This document shows, one piece after another, positions 41,654 through 51,621 of a stretch of 64,000 nt of DNA (the first letter of the stretch is position 1; each line of letters starts with the position of its first letter). Origin of the DNA: Corallococcus sp. EGB (GTDB lineage Bacteria > Myxococcota > Myxococcia > Myxococcales > Myxococcaceae); the NCBI RefSeq assembly GCF_019968905.1, contig NZ_CP079946.1:4216001-4280000 (forward strand), in the 5' to 3' direction. Below the pieces are notes generated by a model. That model saw only the letters and a program-made list of their open reading frames with translations, made no database searches and was not told where the DNA came from. The position numbers were made by a program, and so were the translations under genes.

Positions 41654-43638
41654 GGGGTGGACTCGGAGGTGACGGCGGCCGCGAGCGGGGACGACACGCC
41701 GAGGGTGGACGTGGGCAGGCGGCCGAGGTCCAGCCCCCGGCCCTCCACGCCCACCACGAACTTGTATTGGCCCGGCGACGGCGGCCGGAAGTCGACCTCG
41801 AAGACTCCAGCCGCGACCTGCCGGGGCTCGGTGCGCACCTGCCAGGTGCCGGGCGTGCGGAACAGCAGCACGCGGATCTCCTCTGGCGCTACCGCGGGCG
41901 CGCCCGTGCCCGCGGTGGGTTCCAGGCGGAAGCGCAGCGGCACCGTCTCCTCCGGTGCATAGGTCCGCTTCGCGTCGAACTCCGGCGTGAGCTCCAGGGA
42001 CAGCGTCTTCGCGAACGACGCGTCCAGGGGGACCTGGCCCACCTTCCACTCCAGGCACGCCACGACCCGGGGGTTGTCCAGCAACACCTGGACGTCATAT
42101 GTGCCGTTCTCGCGCACGCTGCCCCGGGCGGTGAAGACGCCGGGCTCCACCTCGCGCAGCGAGCGATCCAACACCTTCACCGCGCGGGGCTCGCGGCCGT
42201 AGTTCAGGTGCGTGCCCCGCGGGGCCATCATGCCCTCCTGATAGAGGAACAGCGCGCGGTCCGCGTTGCCCGCGATGATGACGCCGGTGCCCTCCGGCAG
42301 CGGCGCGATGGGGTCGGACCGGCCCAGCTCCCGTGCCTCGGCGGCGGGGCGCTGGCCCGCGGTGATGTGCACCTGGGCGGGCGTGCCGGTGCCCTCCAGC
42401 GTCTTCAACTCCACCAGCGTCACGCGGCTGTCGGTGGTGTTGCGCACGTAGGCGAAGGCGTCCGTGAACACGACGGAGTCCGGCGCGGAGAAGCCGGTGA
42501 GCGAGTGCGCCACCTGGCCGGAGGCCGCGTCCAGGATGTCCACCGTGCTGGTGTCACGGTGCACCGCGAAGGCCCAGCGGCCGGTGTTGTCGAAGCGCAG
42601 CGCGTCCAGGCCGCCCTTCACGGGGATCCGGCGCGATACCTCGCGGCGCTTGGCGTCCACCACCACGACCTCCCGCGCCCCGGGCCGTGAGGCGAAGAGG
42701 GCCCGGGCTACGTCGCTCCACGCGAGCGCGGTGACCCCCGCGCCCACCTCCACGCGGCCGAGCACCTCACCGGAGGCCACGTCCAGCGCCGTCAGCGCCG
42801 TGGCGTCGCGGGCGGAGACCCAGGCGGTGCGACCGCTGTCGGAGAAGCCGAACGCATGCGGGCCCGGCCCGACGTCCACCGGGTCTCGCACGGCGTGCGC
42901 GAGCGTGTCGATGATGCTCACCGTGCTGTCGCCGTCGTTGCTCACCCACGCGGTGAGGCCGTCCGGGGACAGCGCGATGCGCCCCGGCTGGCGGCCCACG
43001 CGCAGCGGGCGCGTCACCACGAAGCGCTGGGTGTCCACCACGGACACGGTGTCCTGCGACGGCACCGTCACGTACAGCGCCGAGCGGTCGGGCAGCAGCG
43101 CCCAGTCCGCCGCGCCGCCGCCCACGGACACCAGGTGCTGGAGCTTCGTGCGGTCGAAGGCGATCTGCGGGTTGATGACGGACACCGTCTGGTCATGGTT
43201 GAGCGTGAGGAACCAGTACGCGTTGAAGTCCACGTCCGCCTGCGCGGACAGCAGCCCGCCCAGATACGACCGCACGCGCTCCTTGCACGCGGCGTCATCC
43301 GGCGCGGGCTCGCCCTGGGGGCGCAGGCGCATCCACGCCAGGGGGCGCCGTCCCGCGAGCGGCTCGCCCGTGCGGGCATCCGTGACGGCGACGCGTGCGA
43401 GCGCCTGAAGCGGCGAGCCCTGTTCGGCCTCCAGCGGCCGGGGCATCAACGTCAGGTCGAAGGCGAGCGACACCCCGTCGCGCGTCACCTTCGCGGCGGG
43501 CGCGGTGATGGGGGCGGGCCGCGAGACCGCCGGCTCGGCGGGTTCGGCGGGGGCTCGCGAGAAGAAGGCACGCCCACCCACGGCGAGGAGCCCCATGGAC
43601 AGCAGACCGGTGGTGGCGAGGACGAAGGGCTTGCGCAT
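41650..43638 (-). CDS. YVTN-type beta-propeller protein with membrane anchor
   Basis: A 662-aa protein from the chosen ATG, with an N-terminal signal anchor ('FVLATTGLLSMGLLAVGG'). A GTG at 43716, 18 bp after the previous stop, would add 26 residues; neither start has a strong ribosome-binding site. Residues about 130-430 hold seven-blade-like repeats such as 'ADWALLPDRSALYVTVPSQDTVSVVDT' and 'GLTAWVSNDGDSTVSIIDT' (in part). A C-terminal part (about 510-640) has two Ig-like stretches. Similar propellers accompany cytochrome d1-like and copper enzymes. It lies between the multicopper oxidase and the Sco gene and is probably an accessory periplasmic protein. Confidence 0.78.
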   Translation of the reverse strand: MRKPFVLATTGLLSMGLLAVGGRAFFSRAPAEPAEPAVSRPAPITAPAAKVTRDGVSLAFDLTLMPRPLEAEQGSPLQALARVAVTDARTGEPLAGRRPLAWMRLRPQGEPAPDDAACKERVRSYLGGLLSAQADVDFNAYWFLTLNHDQTVSVINPQIAFDRTKLQHLVSVGGGAADWALLPDRSALYVTVPSQDTVSVVDTQRFVVTRPLRVGRQPGRIALSPDGLTAWVSNDGDSTVSIIDTLAHAVRDPVDVGPGPHAFGFSDSGRTAWVSARDATALTALDVASGEVLGRVEVGAGVTALAWSDVARALFASRPGAREVVVVDAKRREVSRRIPVKGGLDALRFDNTGRWAFAVHRDTSTVDILDAASGQVAHSLTGFSAPDSVVFTDAFAYVRNTTDSRVTLVELKTLEGTGTPAQVHITAGQRPAAEARELGRSDPIAPLPEGTGVIIAGNADRALFLYQEGMMAPRGTHLNYGREPRAVKVLDRSLREVEPGVFTARGSVRENGTYDVQVLLDNPRVVACLEWKVGQVPLDASFAKTLSLELTPEFDAKRTYAPEETVPLRFRLEPTAGTGAPAVAPEEIRVLLFRTPGTWQVRTEPRQVAAGVFEVDFRPPSPGQYKFVVGVEGRGLDLGRLPTSTLGVSSPLAAAVTSESTP

Positions 43639-43734
43639 GAGCGGGTTGAAGCGGTGAGGCCAGGAAGGAGGGGAGGGCGGCGCGAGGGGAAGGAGGTCCT
43701 TCCACCCCCGCGCCACCCGGAGGGACGGCCGGGC

Positions 43735-46700
43735 CTACTCCACCCGGAACACGCCCCACAGACCGCCGCTGCTCCAGAGGAAGCTGGGCATGTCGCGGTA
43801 CAGGTAGTCGCCCTTGACGCCGTAGGCACCGCCCGCGCCGTACTCCGGGACGATGTTCCAGTGGTGCATCACCGACGAGCCACCTTGCGTCGAGATGATC
43901 GGCGACATGGCGTTGGGGCCCATGACGCGCGACTGCGCGCCCGCTGCCCACGGGTTGCGGTGCCACTCCGCGCCATGCACGGAGAACGCGTGCTGCCGCG
44001 AGTGGCCGGACGGCTGTCCCACGCGCCAGCGCACCGGCTCACCGACCTTGGCGGTGAACACCGGCGTGGCCGGGTCCCCGTGGGTGGTGCTGCTGAGGAT
44101 GGCGGTGAGGTCGTAGTTGTTCGTGTCCTCGGGCGGCGTCTGCGGCGGGACGCCCAGGCGGGCCCACAGCGGCTCGGTGCGATAGTTGAAGCCCTTCTGG
44201 CCGGTGTCCTGCGAGTCGTCGATGCCGTTGGTGTTGCGCAGCGCCGTCCCGCTGTTCAGTCCACTGAAGCCGGAGTCCTGGAAGCGGGCGTTGTCGGTGT
44301 GCAGGCCCAGGTCGTCCTGGTAGAGCAGGACGAACTCCCGGAACGTCTGCTTGCTGCCGTCCGGGCGTGTGTAGCGCACGCGTGCCTGCGCGTCCGTGCC
44401 GGAGTCGGGGGTCCAGTCCGCGTCCTTGGGCTCGATGACCAGCGCGCCGATGCCGCCGTGCATGCCGTGGTTCACCACGTCCGCCATGTTGCGCAGGTTG
44501 ACGATGCCGAACTCCGTGGGCGTCACCTGGCCCACCGGGAACGGCGACGTCCAGGGCGAGCTCTTGAACTCGCCCGCGTACCAGCGGTACGTGCGCGTCG
44601 CGCCCGGCGGCACCGTCTGCTGGGCGTTGAGGCCCACGTTCGCGCCGTCGTCCGTGTTCACGTCCAGGTTGACCAGCTGCGGATGCAGCGACACGTGGTT
44701 GGACATCCGCGTCTGGTTGACGTTGAAGCTGGACGTGATGGCCGAGTGGTGCGCCCACACGTCCTTCTTCGTGGGCACCGTCGCGGGCAGCCGGTTGGTC
44801 AGCACCACCTGCACGCACTCGCCGGCCCTCGCGCGGAGGATGAGCGGCTCCGGCGCGCGCTTGCCCGCCTTCAGTTCGGCCAGGTACTCGTCGCGGGCGA
44901 AGATGACGGCGTCCGGATCATAGAAGCCGTACTTGCTGTTGTAGACGAGCCGTCCGCCGGGCAACCAGTTGCGCGCGTCGATGGCGGACACGTTGTACAG
45001 CCGCACCGGCGTGTTGCGCGGGCACGAGTCCACCTTCACCGGCTTCACGCCCAGCTTCCCGCTGTTCTCGTGCTGAAGCACCAGATCGGGGTCGATCTTC
45101 AGCATCGCCTCGCGCTCCTCCAGCGCGAACGCCACGCTGCGCTGCTTCACCTCCTCGCCCTTCTCGTTGATCTCGAACGAGCCCTGGATGGTCTCGTCGT
45201 TCTCGCTCAGCCGGGGCAGGCCCGCGCGCTCGGGCATCTCCAGCAGTGACACGGGGGGGTAGGCCTGGAGCGGCTCCTTGCCTCCCGCCGACACCGCCAG
45301 GTCCAGGCGTGGGTTCAGGTCCACCGCGAGCATCGCCACGTCGCCCAACGTGCGCAGCCCCCTCTGCTTGTTCCGGTAGGTGCGCAAGAGGCCCCACATG
45401 CCGTTCCAGAGGTCGCCGTTGGAGGCGCTCATGTACAGGTAGTCCGCCGTATCGTAGGGACCACCGATGACGGGCAGGCCTCCGGTCAGCTCGAACTCGA
45501 AGTGCTCGGAGATGCCAATGGCCTGGGCGTTCTGGAAGCCGCTGTTCGGGTCGCCGCCCTCGCGCAGCCACTTGTGGCCGTGCAGGCTGAAGCTGTGCTG
45601 CTCCTCCTGCGAGCCCTGCACCAGGCGGATCTTGACGCGGTCGCCCTCGTAGCCCGCCATCAGTGGGGTGTACGGGTCGCCGTGGATGTCCGAGCGGAAG
45701 ACGTTGGACATCTCTCCCGCCTTGGTGGCGAGCAGCTTGCGGGTGCCGCAACGCGTGGAGCGCGAGGAGATGCGCACGGGGATGGGCTCGTTGCGGTAGT
45801 TGATCATCATGGCGCCCGGGTCCGCGGCGCTGATGGCCTCTGGCATGGCGACGGGCTCGAAGCCGACCGCCCAGGGCAGCGCGTCCTCCTTGTAGTTGGG
45901 AGGGTTCACGGGCTGGCCGCACTCGTCGTAGAGCGGGTTGTAGTCCATGAAGCCCAGGGTGAACTCGCGGAAGCTCTGGGTGGGGTCCGCGGTGATGACG
46001 TCCGCGCGCCAGCTGGTGGGGCCGCCGTCCGCCACGCGCGAGCCGTAGTAGACGCCCGTGCGCGGGTCGCGCCACTTGGAGCCCTTGGGCTCCACGATGA
46101 GCGCGCCGAAGAAGCCGTGCTGCTGGTGAGACGACGGACCGAAGTGATCGTGCGTGAAGACCGTCTCCAGCGTGCGCTGCGGGGACGGATCATCCGCCCA
46201 CCAGCGCTGCACCGTGGTCTGCGCCGTGCCCGGTGCGCGGCTGATGCGCGGGTGCGAGGCCGGGGCGCTGAGCGTCACCCGGGTGCCCGTCTCGCTGATG
46301 GCGCCGTCCGCCGCGAAGGCGCCGCCGGCCGCGTTGGCCAGGTGGATGCGCTCCGCCACGGTGTCGGAGGACAGGGTGCCGTCCTCGTAGTTCCAGCCGT
46401 TGCCGGCGCCGTCCGCGGACGTCACGTCGAACTTCACCAGGTGGATGTGCTGCCCGATGACGTCCGTGGGCGTGTAGATCTGGAACGCGTCCGGCTCCAG
46501 GTGCTTGGGGATGAGGTTGGTCGAATAGAAGTTGATGCACTCGCCGGACAGGGCCCGGAAGAAGAAGGGCTCAGGCGGGCGCAGGCCGTCCTGGGTCGCG
46601 GGCACGTCCTCGTTGAGCACCATCAGCCGGGCCTGCGGATCATGCCACCCGGCGCGGTTGATGCGCTGCAGGTCGATTTGCAGGTAGGCCGTGCGGTAGT

Positions 46701-49026
46701 TGCGCACGCCCGCGTTCTGGGGGCATGGGTCCGCGAAGGGCGCGCCCGCCACCGGCTTGCGCCCGTTGACGGTGAACGTCCCGCTGCCGCCCAGCGGCGT
46801 GTAGCTGGGATAGCCGGCGGCCAGGTCGCCGTAGAGGGTGGTGACGCTGGAGGCGTTGGGGAAGCTCCCCGAGTGGAACGCCATGGCGTTCTGCTCCAGG
46901 GGGGTGCCGCCCTGGGGCAGCAGCTTGATGTTGAGCGCGGAGGGGTCCACGTCGAAGCGGCCGGAGGCGCCGTACGTCACGGGCCCCACGGCGCGCGTGA
47001 CGATGTGGCGGGGCAGGCCACCGTCGAACTCCAGGTCCAGCGGCGCCTGTGGCGCGCGGCGGCCGGCCATGCCCGCGATGTAGAAGGGGTAGCCAGGGAA
47101 CGCCGGGCGCGTCACCGGCCGTCCGTTGCCGTCAGTGACGGTGGTGCTGGCGTAGGTGGGCATGGGCGGCATCGCCCGGTTGGGCAGCGGGACGACGGCG
47201 GGGTTGGGCGTGCCGTTCTGGATCTCCGCGTCCGGCAGGAGGCGGTCGCTCGTGCCGGCCTCGAAGACGTCGTGCACGCGCCACAGCGCCCACATGCCCT
47301 GCGCGAAGTGCGGGTACAGGTGGCAGTGGTGGATGGCGTCGCCCACGGTGAGGTTGCGGTTGCCGGAGCCGCCGAAGTTGATGTCGTACGTGAAGGCGGA
47401 GCCCGGCCCGATGGTCTGCGAGTCCAGGTAGTTGGACGCGTCCACGCCAGGAGAGAACTTCCACTGGTGGGCGTGCAGGTGGAAGACGTGCGTCTCCGCC
47501 GGGCCCGCGTGGATGTTGCGGATGCGCACCGGGTCCCCCAGGTAGCTGTGCTGCACGTTGGTGGGATCATCCGGGTAGAGCGCCTGGGTGGCGCGGCCCG
47601 CCGCGTCCTTCTCCACGTTCATCGCGGGGTCGCCGTTGGCCCACGACTCCAGGAAGAACTCCTCGTACTCGCAGGTGACGCAGTCCTTGGTGGGGCCAAT
47701 CTTCGCGCGGTTGGCGAGCAGCTCCGCGCCCAGGCCGGCCACGCCGTAGTTGATGCCGAAGCCGTCGCGCACGCTGTGGAACGTGGGGTTCCACTCCAAC
47801 TCGTCGAAGGCCTGAACCGCCTTCACCTCGTCGTGGTAGATGGCGGTGAACTCGCGGAAGCTGCCGGTGTCGATGGAGGTGGACGTCCCCACCTTCGTGC
47901 TGGCGTAGCCGGTGATGACCGCCTCCAGGTCGCCGTGGCGGATGCGGTTGTCTCCATCCAGGATGGCCAGAAGCGGCCGGCCCGAACCGTCCTTCGCCTC
48001 GTAGTCGAGGACGGGCGTGCCGTCGGGGTTCCTGGACTTGGTGACCGCCTCCAGCACCTTGCCGGTGACCTTGGAGCGGTACCACCGCGCGCCCGGCGGT
48101 TCGACGTTGATGGCGCCGAAGAGGCCATGCACCGTGGAGCCGCCGTCGCCCTGTCCGCCGAACGACGCGCCCATGCTGTAGAAGAAGAAGACGCCCTCGT
48201 GATCCGCGTACCAGGTGTACGTGGTGCTGCCGCCCGGGCTCACCAGGCTGCTGGCGTTCTGGCCCACCCAGGCCCCGTCCGAGTTCATGGAGAGGTACTG
48301 CAAGCCCTGCACGTGGATGGACGCGGTGCGCGTGGCCGGAGAGTCCTCACGGTGCCTTTCGTCGAACTTGCCCTCATTGCCCGGGAAGACCCAGAAGCCG
48401 CCCGCGGGCTCGTTCTGGAGCAGCGACTTGACCCGGTCATACGTGGGCGTCAGCACCCATGCGGGCAGCACCTTGCGCAGGAACGTCCAGCCATTGCTGG
48501 AGTTCGACGCCCAGCTCACGCCCGGCTGCGACTGGGATGGACTGGGGATGGCGGAGCGCGTGGGCGCCAGCATGTTGTGGAACTGGACCGTGAGGCAGTC
48601 CCCCACGTTGGCGCGCAGCGTGAGCGGGCGAGGGCGCTTGTTCGCCTTCAGGCGGACGTTGCCGGGGCCCAGGCCGGTCTTGGCGCTGATGGGCTCCACG
48701 TCGTCCAGGAGCGCGTAGATCATCCCCGTCGGGTTGTAGGAACCCAGGCGGTTGTAGGTGTAGACCTGATCGAAGGCCACCACCTCCGCGCTGAGGGTCC
48801 GAGCGCACGCGGGCGAGGGCGGCGGGACAGGCTCGGGGACGATCTTGTCCCGGTACGGCAGGTTGACGATCTGGATGCCCTGGATGCCCTGCGCGGTGGC
48901 GCCCGTGCCTTCCGGTGCGGCCTCTCCGGGGGCGCGCGGCCCGCAGGCCATCACGCCACAAAGCGCGCCGAAGACCGCGGTCCTCGCATGTCTTGACGCA
49001 ATGCTTCTCTTCTGGTGTGGAAACAC
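43735..49026 (-). CDS. giant multicopper oxidase (MofA-like)
   Basis: A 1763-aa protein, far larger than laccases (about 500 aa). It has a GTG start with GAGGGGG upstream and a signal peptide with a possible lipobox (VMAC, C28). Cupredoxin modules repeat along the chain. Copper motifs: 'HVFHLHAHQW' (about 512-522), 'HHCHLYPHFAQGM' (about 563-577, the HCHxxxHxxxGM type 1/3 signature), 'THDHFGPSSHQQHGFF' (about 954-970), 'QHSFSLHGHKW' (about 1142-1152), 'NHGMHGG' (about 1517) and 'HAFSVHGAEWH' (about 1680). Size and layout recall MofA/MnxG-type putative Mn(II) oxidases. Only one HCH motif is seen; later modules look partly degenerate. It is first in an operon with propeller, tandem Sco and cytochrome c proteins. 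Confidence 0.82.
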   Translation of the reverse strand: MFPHQKRSIASRHARTAVFGALCGVMACGPRAPGEAAPEGTGATAQGIQGIQIVNLPYRDKIVPEPVPPPSPACARTLSAEVVAFDQVYTYNRLGSYNPTGMIYALLDDVEPISAKTGLGPGNVRLKANKRPRPLTLRANVGDCLTVQFHNMLAPTRSAIPSPSQSQPGVSWASNSSNGWTFLRKVLPAWVLTPTYDRVKSLLQNEPAGGFWVFPGNEGKFDERHREDSPATRTASIHVQGLQYLSMNSDGAWVGQNASSLVSPGGSTTYTWYADHEGVFFFYSMGASFGGQGDGGSTVHGLFGAINVEPPGARWYRSKVTGKVLEAVTKSRNPDGTPVLDYEAKDGSGRPLLAILDGDNRIRHGDLEAVITGYASTKVGTSTSIDTGSFREFTAIYHDEVKAVQAFDELEWNPTFHSVRDGFGINYGVAGLGAELLANRAKIGPTKDCVTCEYEEFFLESWANGDPAMNVEKDAAGRATQALYPDDPTNVQHSYLGDPVRIRNIHAGPAETHVFHLHAHQWKFSPGVDASNYLDSQTIGPGSAFTYDINFGGSGNRNLTVGDAIHHCHLYPHFAQGMWALWRVHDVFEAGTSDRLLPDAEIQNGTPNPAVVPLPNRAMPPMPTYASTTVTDGNGRPVTRPAFPGYPFYIAGMAGRRAPQAPLDLEFDGGLPRHIVTRAVGPVTYGASGRFDVDPSALNIKLLPQGGTPLEQNAMAFHSGSFPNASSVTTLYGDLAAGYPSYTPLGGSGTFTVNGRKPVAGAPFADPCPQNAGVRNYRTAYLQIDLQRINRAGWHDPQARLMVLNEDVPATQDGLRPPEPFFFRALSGECINFYSTNLIPKHLEPDAFQIYTPTDVIGQHIHLVKFDVTSADGAGNGWNYEDGTLSSDTVAERIHLANAAGGAFAADGAISETGTRVTLSAPASHPRISRAPGTAQTTVQRWWADDPSPQRTLETVFTHDHFGPSSHQQHGFFGALIVEPKGSKWRDPRTGVYYGSRVADGGPTSWRADVITADPTQSFREFTLGFMDYNPLYDECGQPVNPPNYKEDALPWAVGFEPVAMPEAISAADPGAMMINYRNEPIPVRISSRSTRCGTRKLLATKAGEMSNVFRSDIHGDPYTPLMAGYEGDRVKIRLVQGSQEEQHSFSLHGHKWLREGGDPNSGFQNAQAIGISEHFEFELTGGLPVIGGPYDTADYLYMSASNGDLWNGMWGLLRTYRNKQRGLRTLGDVAMLAVDLNPRLDLAVSAGGKEPLQAYPPVSLLEMPERAGLPRLSENDETIQGSFEINEKGEEVKQRSVAFALEEREAMLKIDPDLVLQHENSGKLGVKPVKVDSCPRNTPVRLYNVSAIDARNWLPGGRLVYNSKYGFYDPDAVIFARDEYLAELKAGKRAPEPLILRARAGECVQVVLTNRLPATVPTKKDVWAHHSAITSSFNVNQTRMSNHVSLHPQLVNLDVNTDDGANVGLNAQQTVPPGATRTYRWYAGEFKSSPWTSPFPVGQVTPTEFGIVNLRNMADVVNHGMHGGIGALVIEPKDADWTPDSGTDAQARVRYTRPDGSKQTFREFVLLYQDDLGLHTDNARFQDSGFSGLNSGTALRNTNGIDDSQDTGQKGFNYRTEPLWARLGVPPQTPPEDTNNYDLTAILSSTTHGDPATPVFTAKVGEPVRWRVGQPSGHSRQHAFSVHGAEWHRNPWAAGAQSRVMGPNAMSPIISTQGGSSVMHHWNIVPEYGAGGAYGVKGDYLYRDMPSFLWSSGGLWGVFRVE

Positions 49027-49302
49027 AACGCCCCCTCGGCATTGCCCGATGTCACGGATGAGAATCTTTTGATGAAGCGCTCAGCGTTCCCCTACGCCTG
49101 GCGGCAAGGGATTGGGTGAAACACAGACGGACTTCGGGTGACCTGTTTTCACTAGGAGAGGTGCTGATCGAAAGTAAACACCCCGCCCAAGGCGCTGGAT
49201 TTGTTGGAGTGGAGATGCAGGAGGGCGCCTTCTCTAAGAGGATTCAAAGGAAGCGGAGGGGCCGGCGCCCGCCGCTCCCCAGAGGTGCCCACGGGTGAAG
49301 TC
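49027..49302. promoter_or_regulatory. divergent region between multicopper oxidase operon and RluA-type gene
   Basis: This 276-bp gap holds both promoters and is AT-richer than its surroundings (for example TGAGAATCTTTTGATGAAG near 49060). No copper-box or CueR-like palindrome could be made out by eye. Confidence 0.35.
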
Positions 49303-50730
49303 ATGGAATCGACCCTGATGGTTTGGACTGATACGACCGGCGAGCTCCCGCCGGAGCGCCTGGCGAGCCCCTTCCGCCGGGGGCCGCCCAGCGCCTGGGG
49401 CCGCAAGGCGGCGGAGGCGCTCCAGGACGCGCTGCGCCGTGACGCCGCGTGCTCGGACGCGTTGTGGCGGCCAGGGGGCGGCAAGATGTTCGGCGTGCTG
49501 GGCGTCGCGGTGCCTGGGGGCGGGGTCGGATTCCTCCGGGGGTTCTCCGGGATGCTGGGCGGCGCGTGGACCGCGGAGGGCTTCGTGCCGCCGCTGTTCG
49601 ACCTTGCGGCCCGTGACGCGTTCTGGCCCGCGGGCGAGGCGGAGCTGGCCGCGTTGGAACGTCAGCACGCGGCGCTGTGCCGGGAAGCGGAGACGCTGCG
49701 GGCGCGCGGTGACGCTCACGCCCTCCGGGAGGTGGACGCGCGCCGGGTGGAGGTGGAACACGTGCGCGCCGAACGCTCGCGGGCCCTGTGGCGACAGGTG
49801 ACGCGGGGCTATGTCATTCCCAATGCACGCGGTGAAACCCAGACACTGGCCGCGCTGTTCGAACCCCGGCCGCCTCCCGGTGGCGCGGGGGATTGCGCGG
49901 CGCCCAAGCTGCTGGCGTATGCCTTTCGCAACGGATTGCAGCCCCTGGAACTCGCGGAGTTCTGGTGGGGCGCGCCGCCGCTCGACGGCCGCCGCGCGTC
50001 CGGCGCGTATTATCCGGCGTGTGACAACAAATGTGGCACCGTGCTGCCATTCATGTTGCAGGGATTGGCGGTGGAGCGGACGCCTCCCGCCGCGACAGCC
50101 CTCGCCGGGCCGCACGTCCTCCATGAAGACCCTTGGGTCCTCGTGGTGGACAAGCCCGCGGGACTGCCCTCGCTCCCCGGACGCCACGCGCCCTCGCGCG
50201 ACTCGGTGCTCGTCCGCCTCCAGCCCCGGTTTCCGGAGCTGACCTCCGCCAGCTTCCTCCAGGAACTGGACCCCGAGTCCTCCGGGCTCCTCGTCATCCC
50301 CCGGGACGCGGTGACGCGGGCTGCGCTCCAGCGCCAGTTCTCCCAACGCGAGGCCGAGCACCGCCACGTCGCCTGGGTGGACGGCCGCGTGGAGGGCGAT
50401 GCCGGCCTCATCGACCTGCCGCTTCGCCCGGTGGTCCACGCGCCCCTGGAAGACTGCGTGGACGCCCGCCATGGCAAGCGCACCCGGAGCGCGTGGCGGG
50501 TCCTCCGTCGCGAGGCCACACGGACCCGGGTGGAGTTCATTCCAACGAGCCATCCGCTCCACACGTTGCGCATCCATTCCGCGCATCGCCTGGGGCTGGG
50601 AGTGACCATCTCGGGCGACGCGCGCTTTGGACGAGAGGCCGCCCGGCTGATGCTCCATGCCGAGGCGGTGGTCTTCCTGCATCCTCGCACCGGCCAACGT
50701 CTGGCATTCACGTCACCCGCGCCGTTTTGA
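49303..50730 (+). CDS. RluA-family pseudouridine synthase with N-terminal extension
   Basis: A 475-aa protein. The C-terminal 230 residues are an RluA catalytic domain ('VLVVDKPAGLPSLPGR', then 'LQELDPESSGLLVIPRDA'). The catalytic Asp is kept, but the usual HRLD reads QELD. The N-terminal 240 residues belong to the extended subfamily: 'APKLLAYAFRNGLQPLELAEFWWG' in pieces and 'YYPACDNKCGTVLPFMLQGL', preceded by a coiled coil (about 110-170). It should isomerise uridines in tRNA or 23S rRNA. The loss of the Arg after His in the motif may affect activity. A shorter GGTGAAG site precedes the ATG. Confidence 0.8.
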   Translation: MESTLMVWTDTTGELPPERLASPFRRGPPSAWGRKAAEALQDALRRDAACSDALWRPGGGKMFGVLGVAVPGGGVGFLRGFSGMLGGAWTAEGFVPPLFDLAARDAFWPAGEAELAALERQHAALCREAETLRARGDAHALREVDARRVEVEHVRAERSRALWRQVTRGYVIPNARGETQTLAALFEPRPPPGGAGDCAAPKLLAYAFRNGLQPLELAEFWWGAPPLDGRRASGAYYPACDNKCGTVLPFMLQGLAVERTPPAATALAGPHVLHEDPWVLVVDKPAGLPSLPGRHAPSRDSVLVRLQPRFPELTSASFLQELDPESSGLLVIPRDAVTRAALQRQFSQREAEHRHVAWVDGRVEGDAGLIDLPLRPVVHAPLEDCVDARHGKRTRSAWRVLRREATRTRVEFIPTSHPLHTLRIHSAHRLGLGVTISGDARFGREAARLMLHAEAVVFLHPRTGQRLAFTSPAPF

Positions 50731-50988
50731 GGCCTGCCGGCGTGTTGTGTTTGAGCACGTCCGGGCCCCAGGGGCAGGGAAGGGCGCTCGGGCCTGAGAC
50801 GAAGTCACCGTCCCCCCCGGCGTCCACCGCGTGACACCCGAGATGCCCGTGACCGACGTGCGCCTCCGGCCCTCGTCGCGGTGGACGTCGGATGCCATGC
50901 ACGGCCCTGGCCCTTCCTCCCCAGTGCTTGCGCGACTCCAGCGTTTCGCACATACCCGGGTTTTCGCGACTCAGCGGGGGACGCGGCC

Positions 50989-51606
50989 GTGCTCGAACTC
51001 AAACCAGAATCCGGAGCCTGGATGCCGCTGTCGGGCGATGTGGAGCGTCACGCGCTGGACCATCCGTGGCCCGCGGCGGACCAGGGCAGCGTGCGCTTCG
51101 TCGTGGGCGAGGACTTCTTCCGCCTGGAGCATGACGCCCGGCTGGAGCTCTACCGGAACCTGGCGGAGCGGATGCTCGCCGTCTTCCGCGAGCTCACCCC
51201 GCCCGGCGGCTGGCTCTACGCGCTGGATCCCCACCACCCCTGCTACCGCCTCTACCCGCATGTGCGCTTCGAGACCGGCGCGACGCTGCAGGAGATGACC
51301 GGGCTCTACACGCGCCAGCACATGGAGCTGGTGGAGTGTGGCATCCACCCACCGTCGTTCGACCCGCGCTGGGCCATGGACGTCCACCCGGCGGGGGACC
51401 CCGAGCACCTCTTCGCGCCGCCGGACTTCCACTTCGTCTTCGCGGCGCGCTACCGCGTGGGCAACTTCGACGGGCTGGAAGCCCCGGGGCGGGGCCCCCT
51501 CGAGACGGAGACCTACGAGCTGTTGGGACATCGCCTCATCGCCGCCGTGGACCGCGACCCGCCGGAGCTCTTCCGGCTCGCGCGCAGGTTGGGGCCCGAC
51601 GACTGA
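50989..51606 (+). CDS. DUF2716-like hypothetical protein
   Basis: A 205-aa protein starting at a GTG with GGGGGA about 10 nt upstream; a start at 50881 would add 36 residues of unlikely composition. The sequence 'GWLYALDPHHPCYRLYPH' and the later 'FHFVFAARYRVGNFDGLEAP' and 'ETYELLGHRLIAAV' resemble the conserved parts of DUF2716. No signal peptide or catalytic motif is recognised. Confidence 0.55.
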   Translation: MLELKPESGAWMPLSGDVERHALDHPWPAADQGSVRFVVGEDFFRLEHDARLELYRNLAERMLAVFRELTPPGGWLYALDPHHPCYRLYPHVRFETGATLQEMTGLYTRQHMELVECGIHPPSFDPRWAMDVHPAGDPEHLFAPPDFHFVFAARYRVGNFDGLEAPGRGPLETETYELLGHRLIAAVDRDPPELFRLARRLGPDD

Positions 51607-51621
51607 GGTGATGCCGGTACG

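Noticed and set aside
45502..48996. Long open frame on the plus strand opposite the multicopper oxidase
   Set aside because: It is antisense to a gene with clear domains, its translation is Arg/Ala/Gly/Val-rich without motifs, and such frames are expected in very high-GC DNA.
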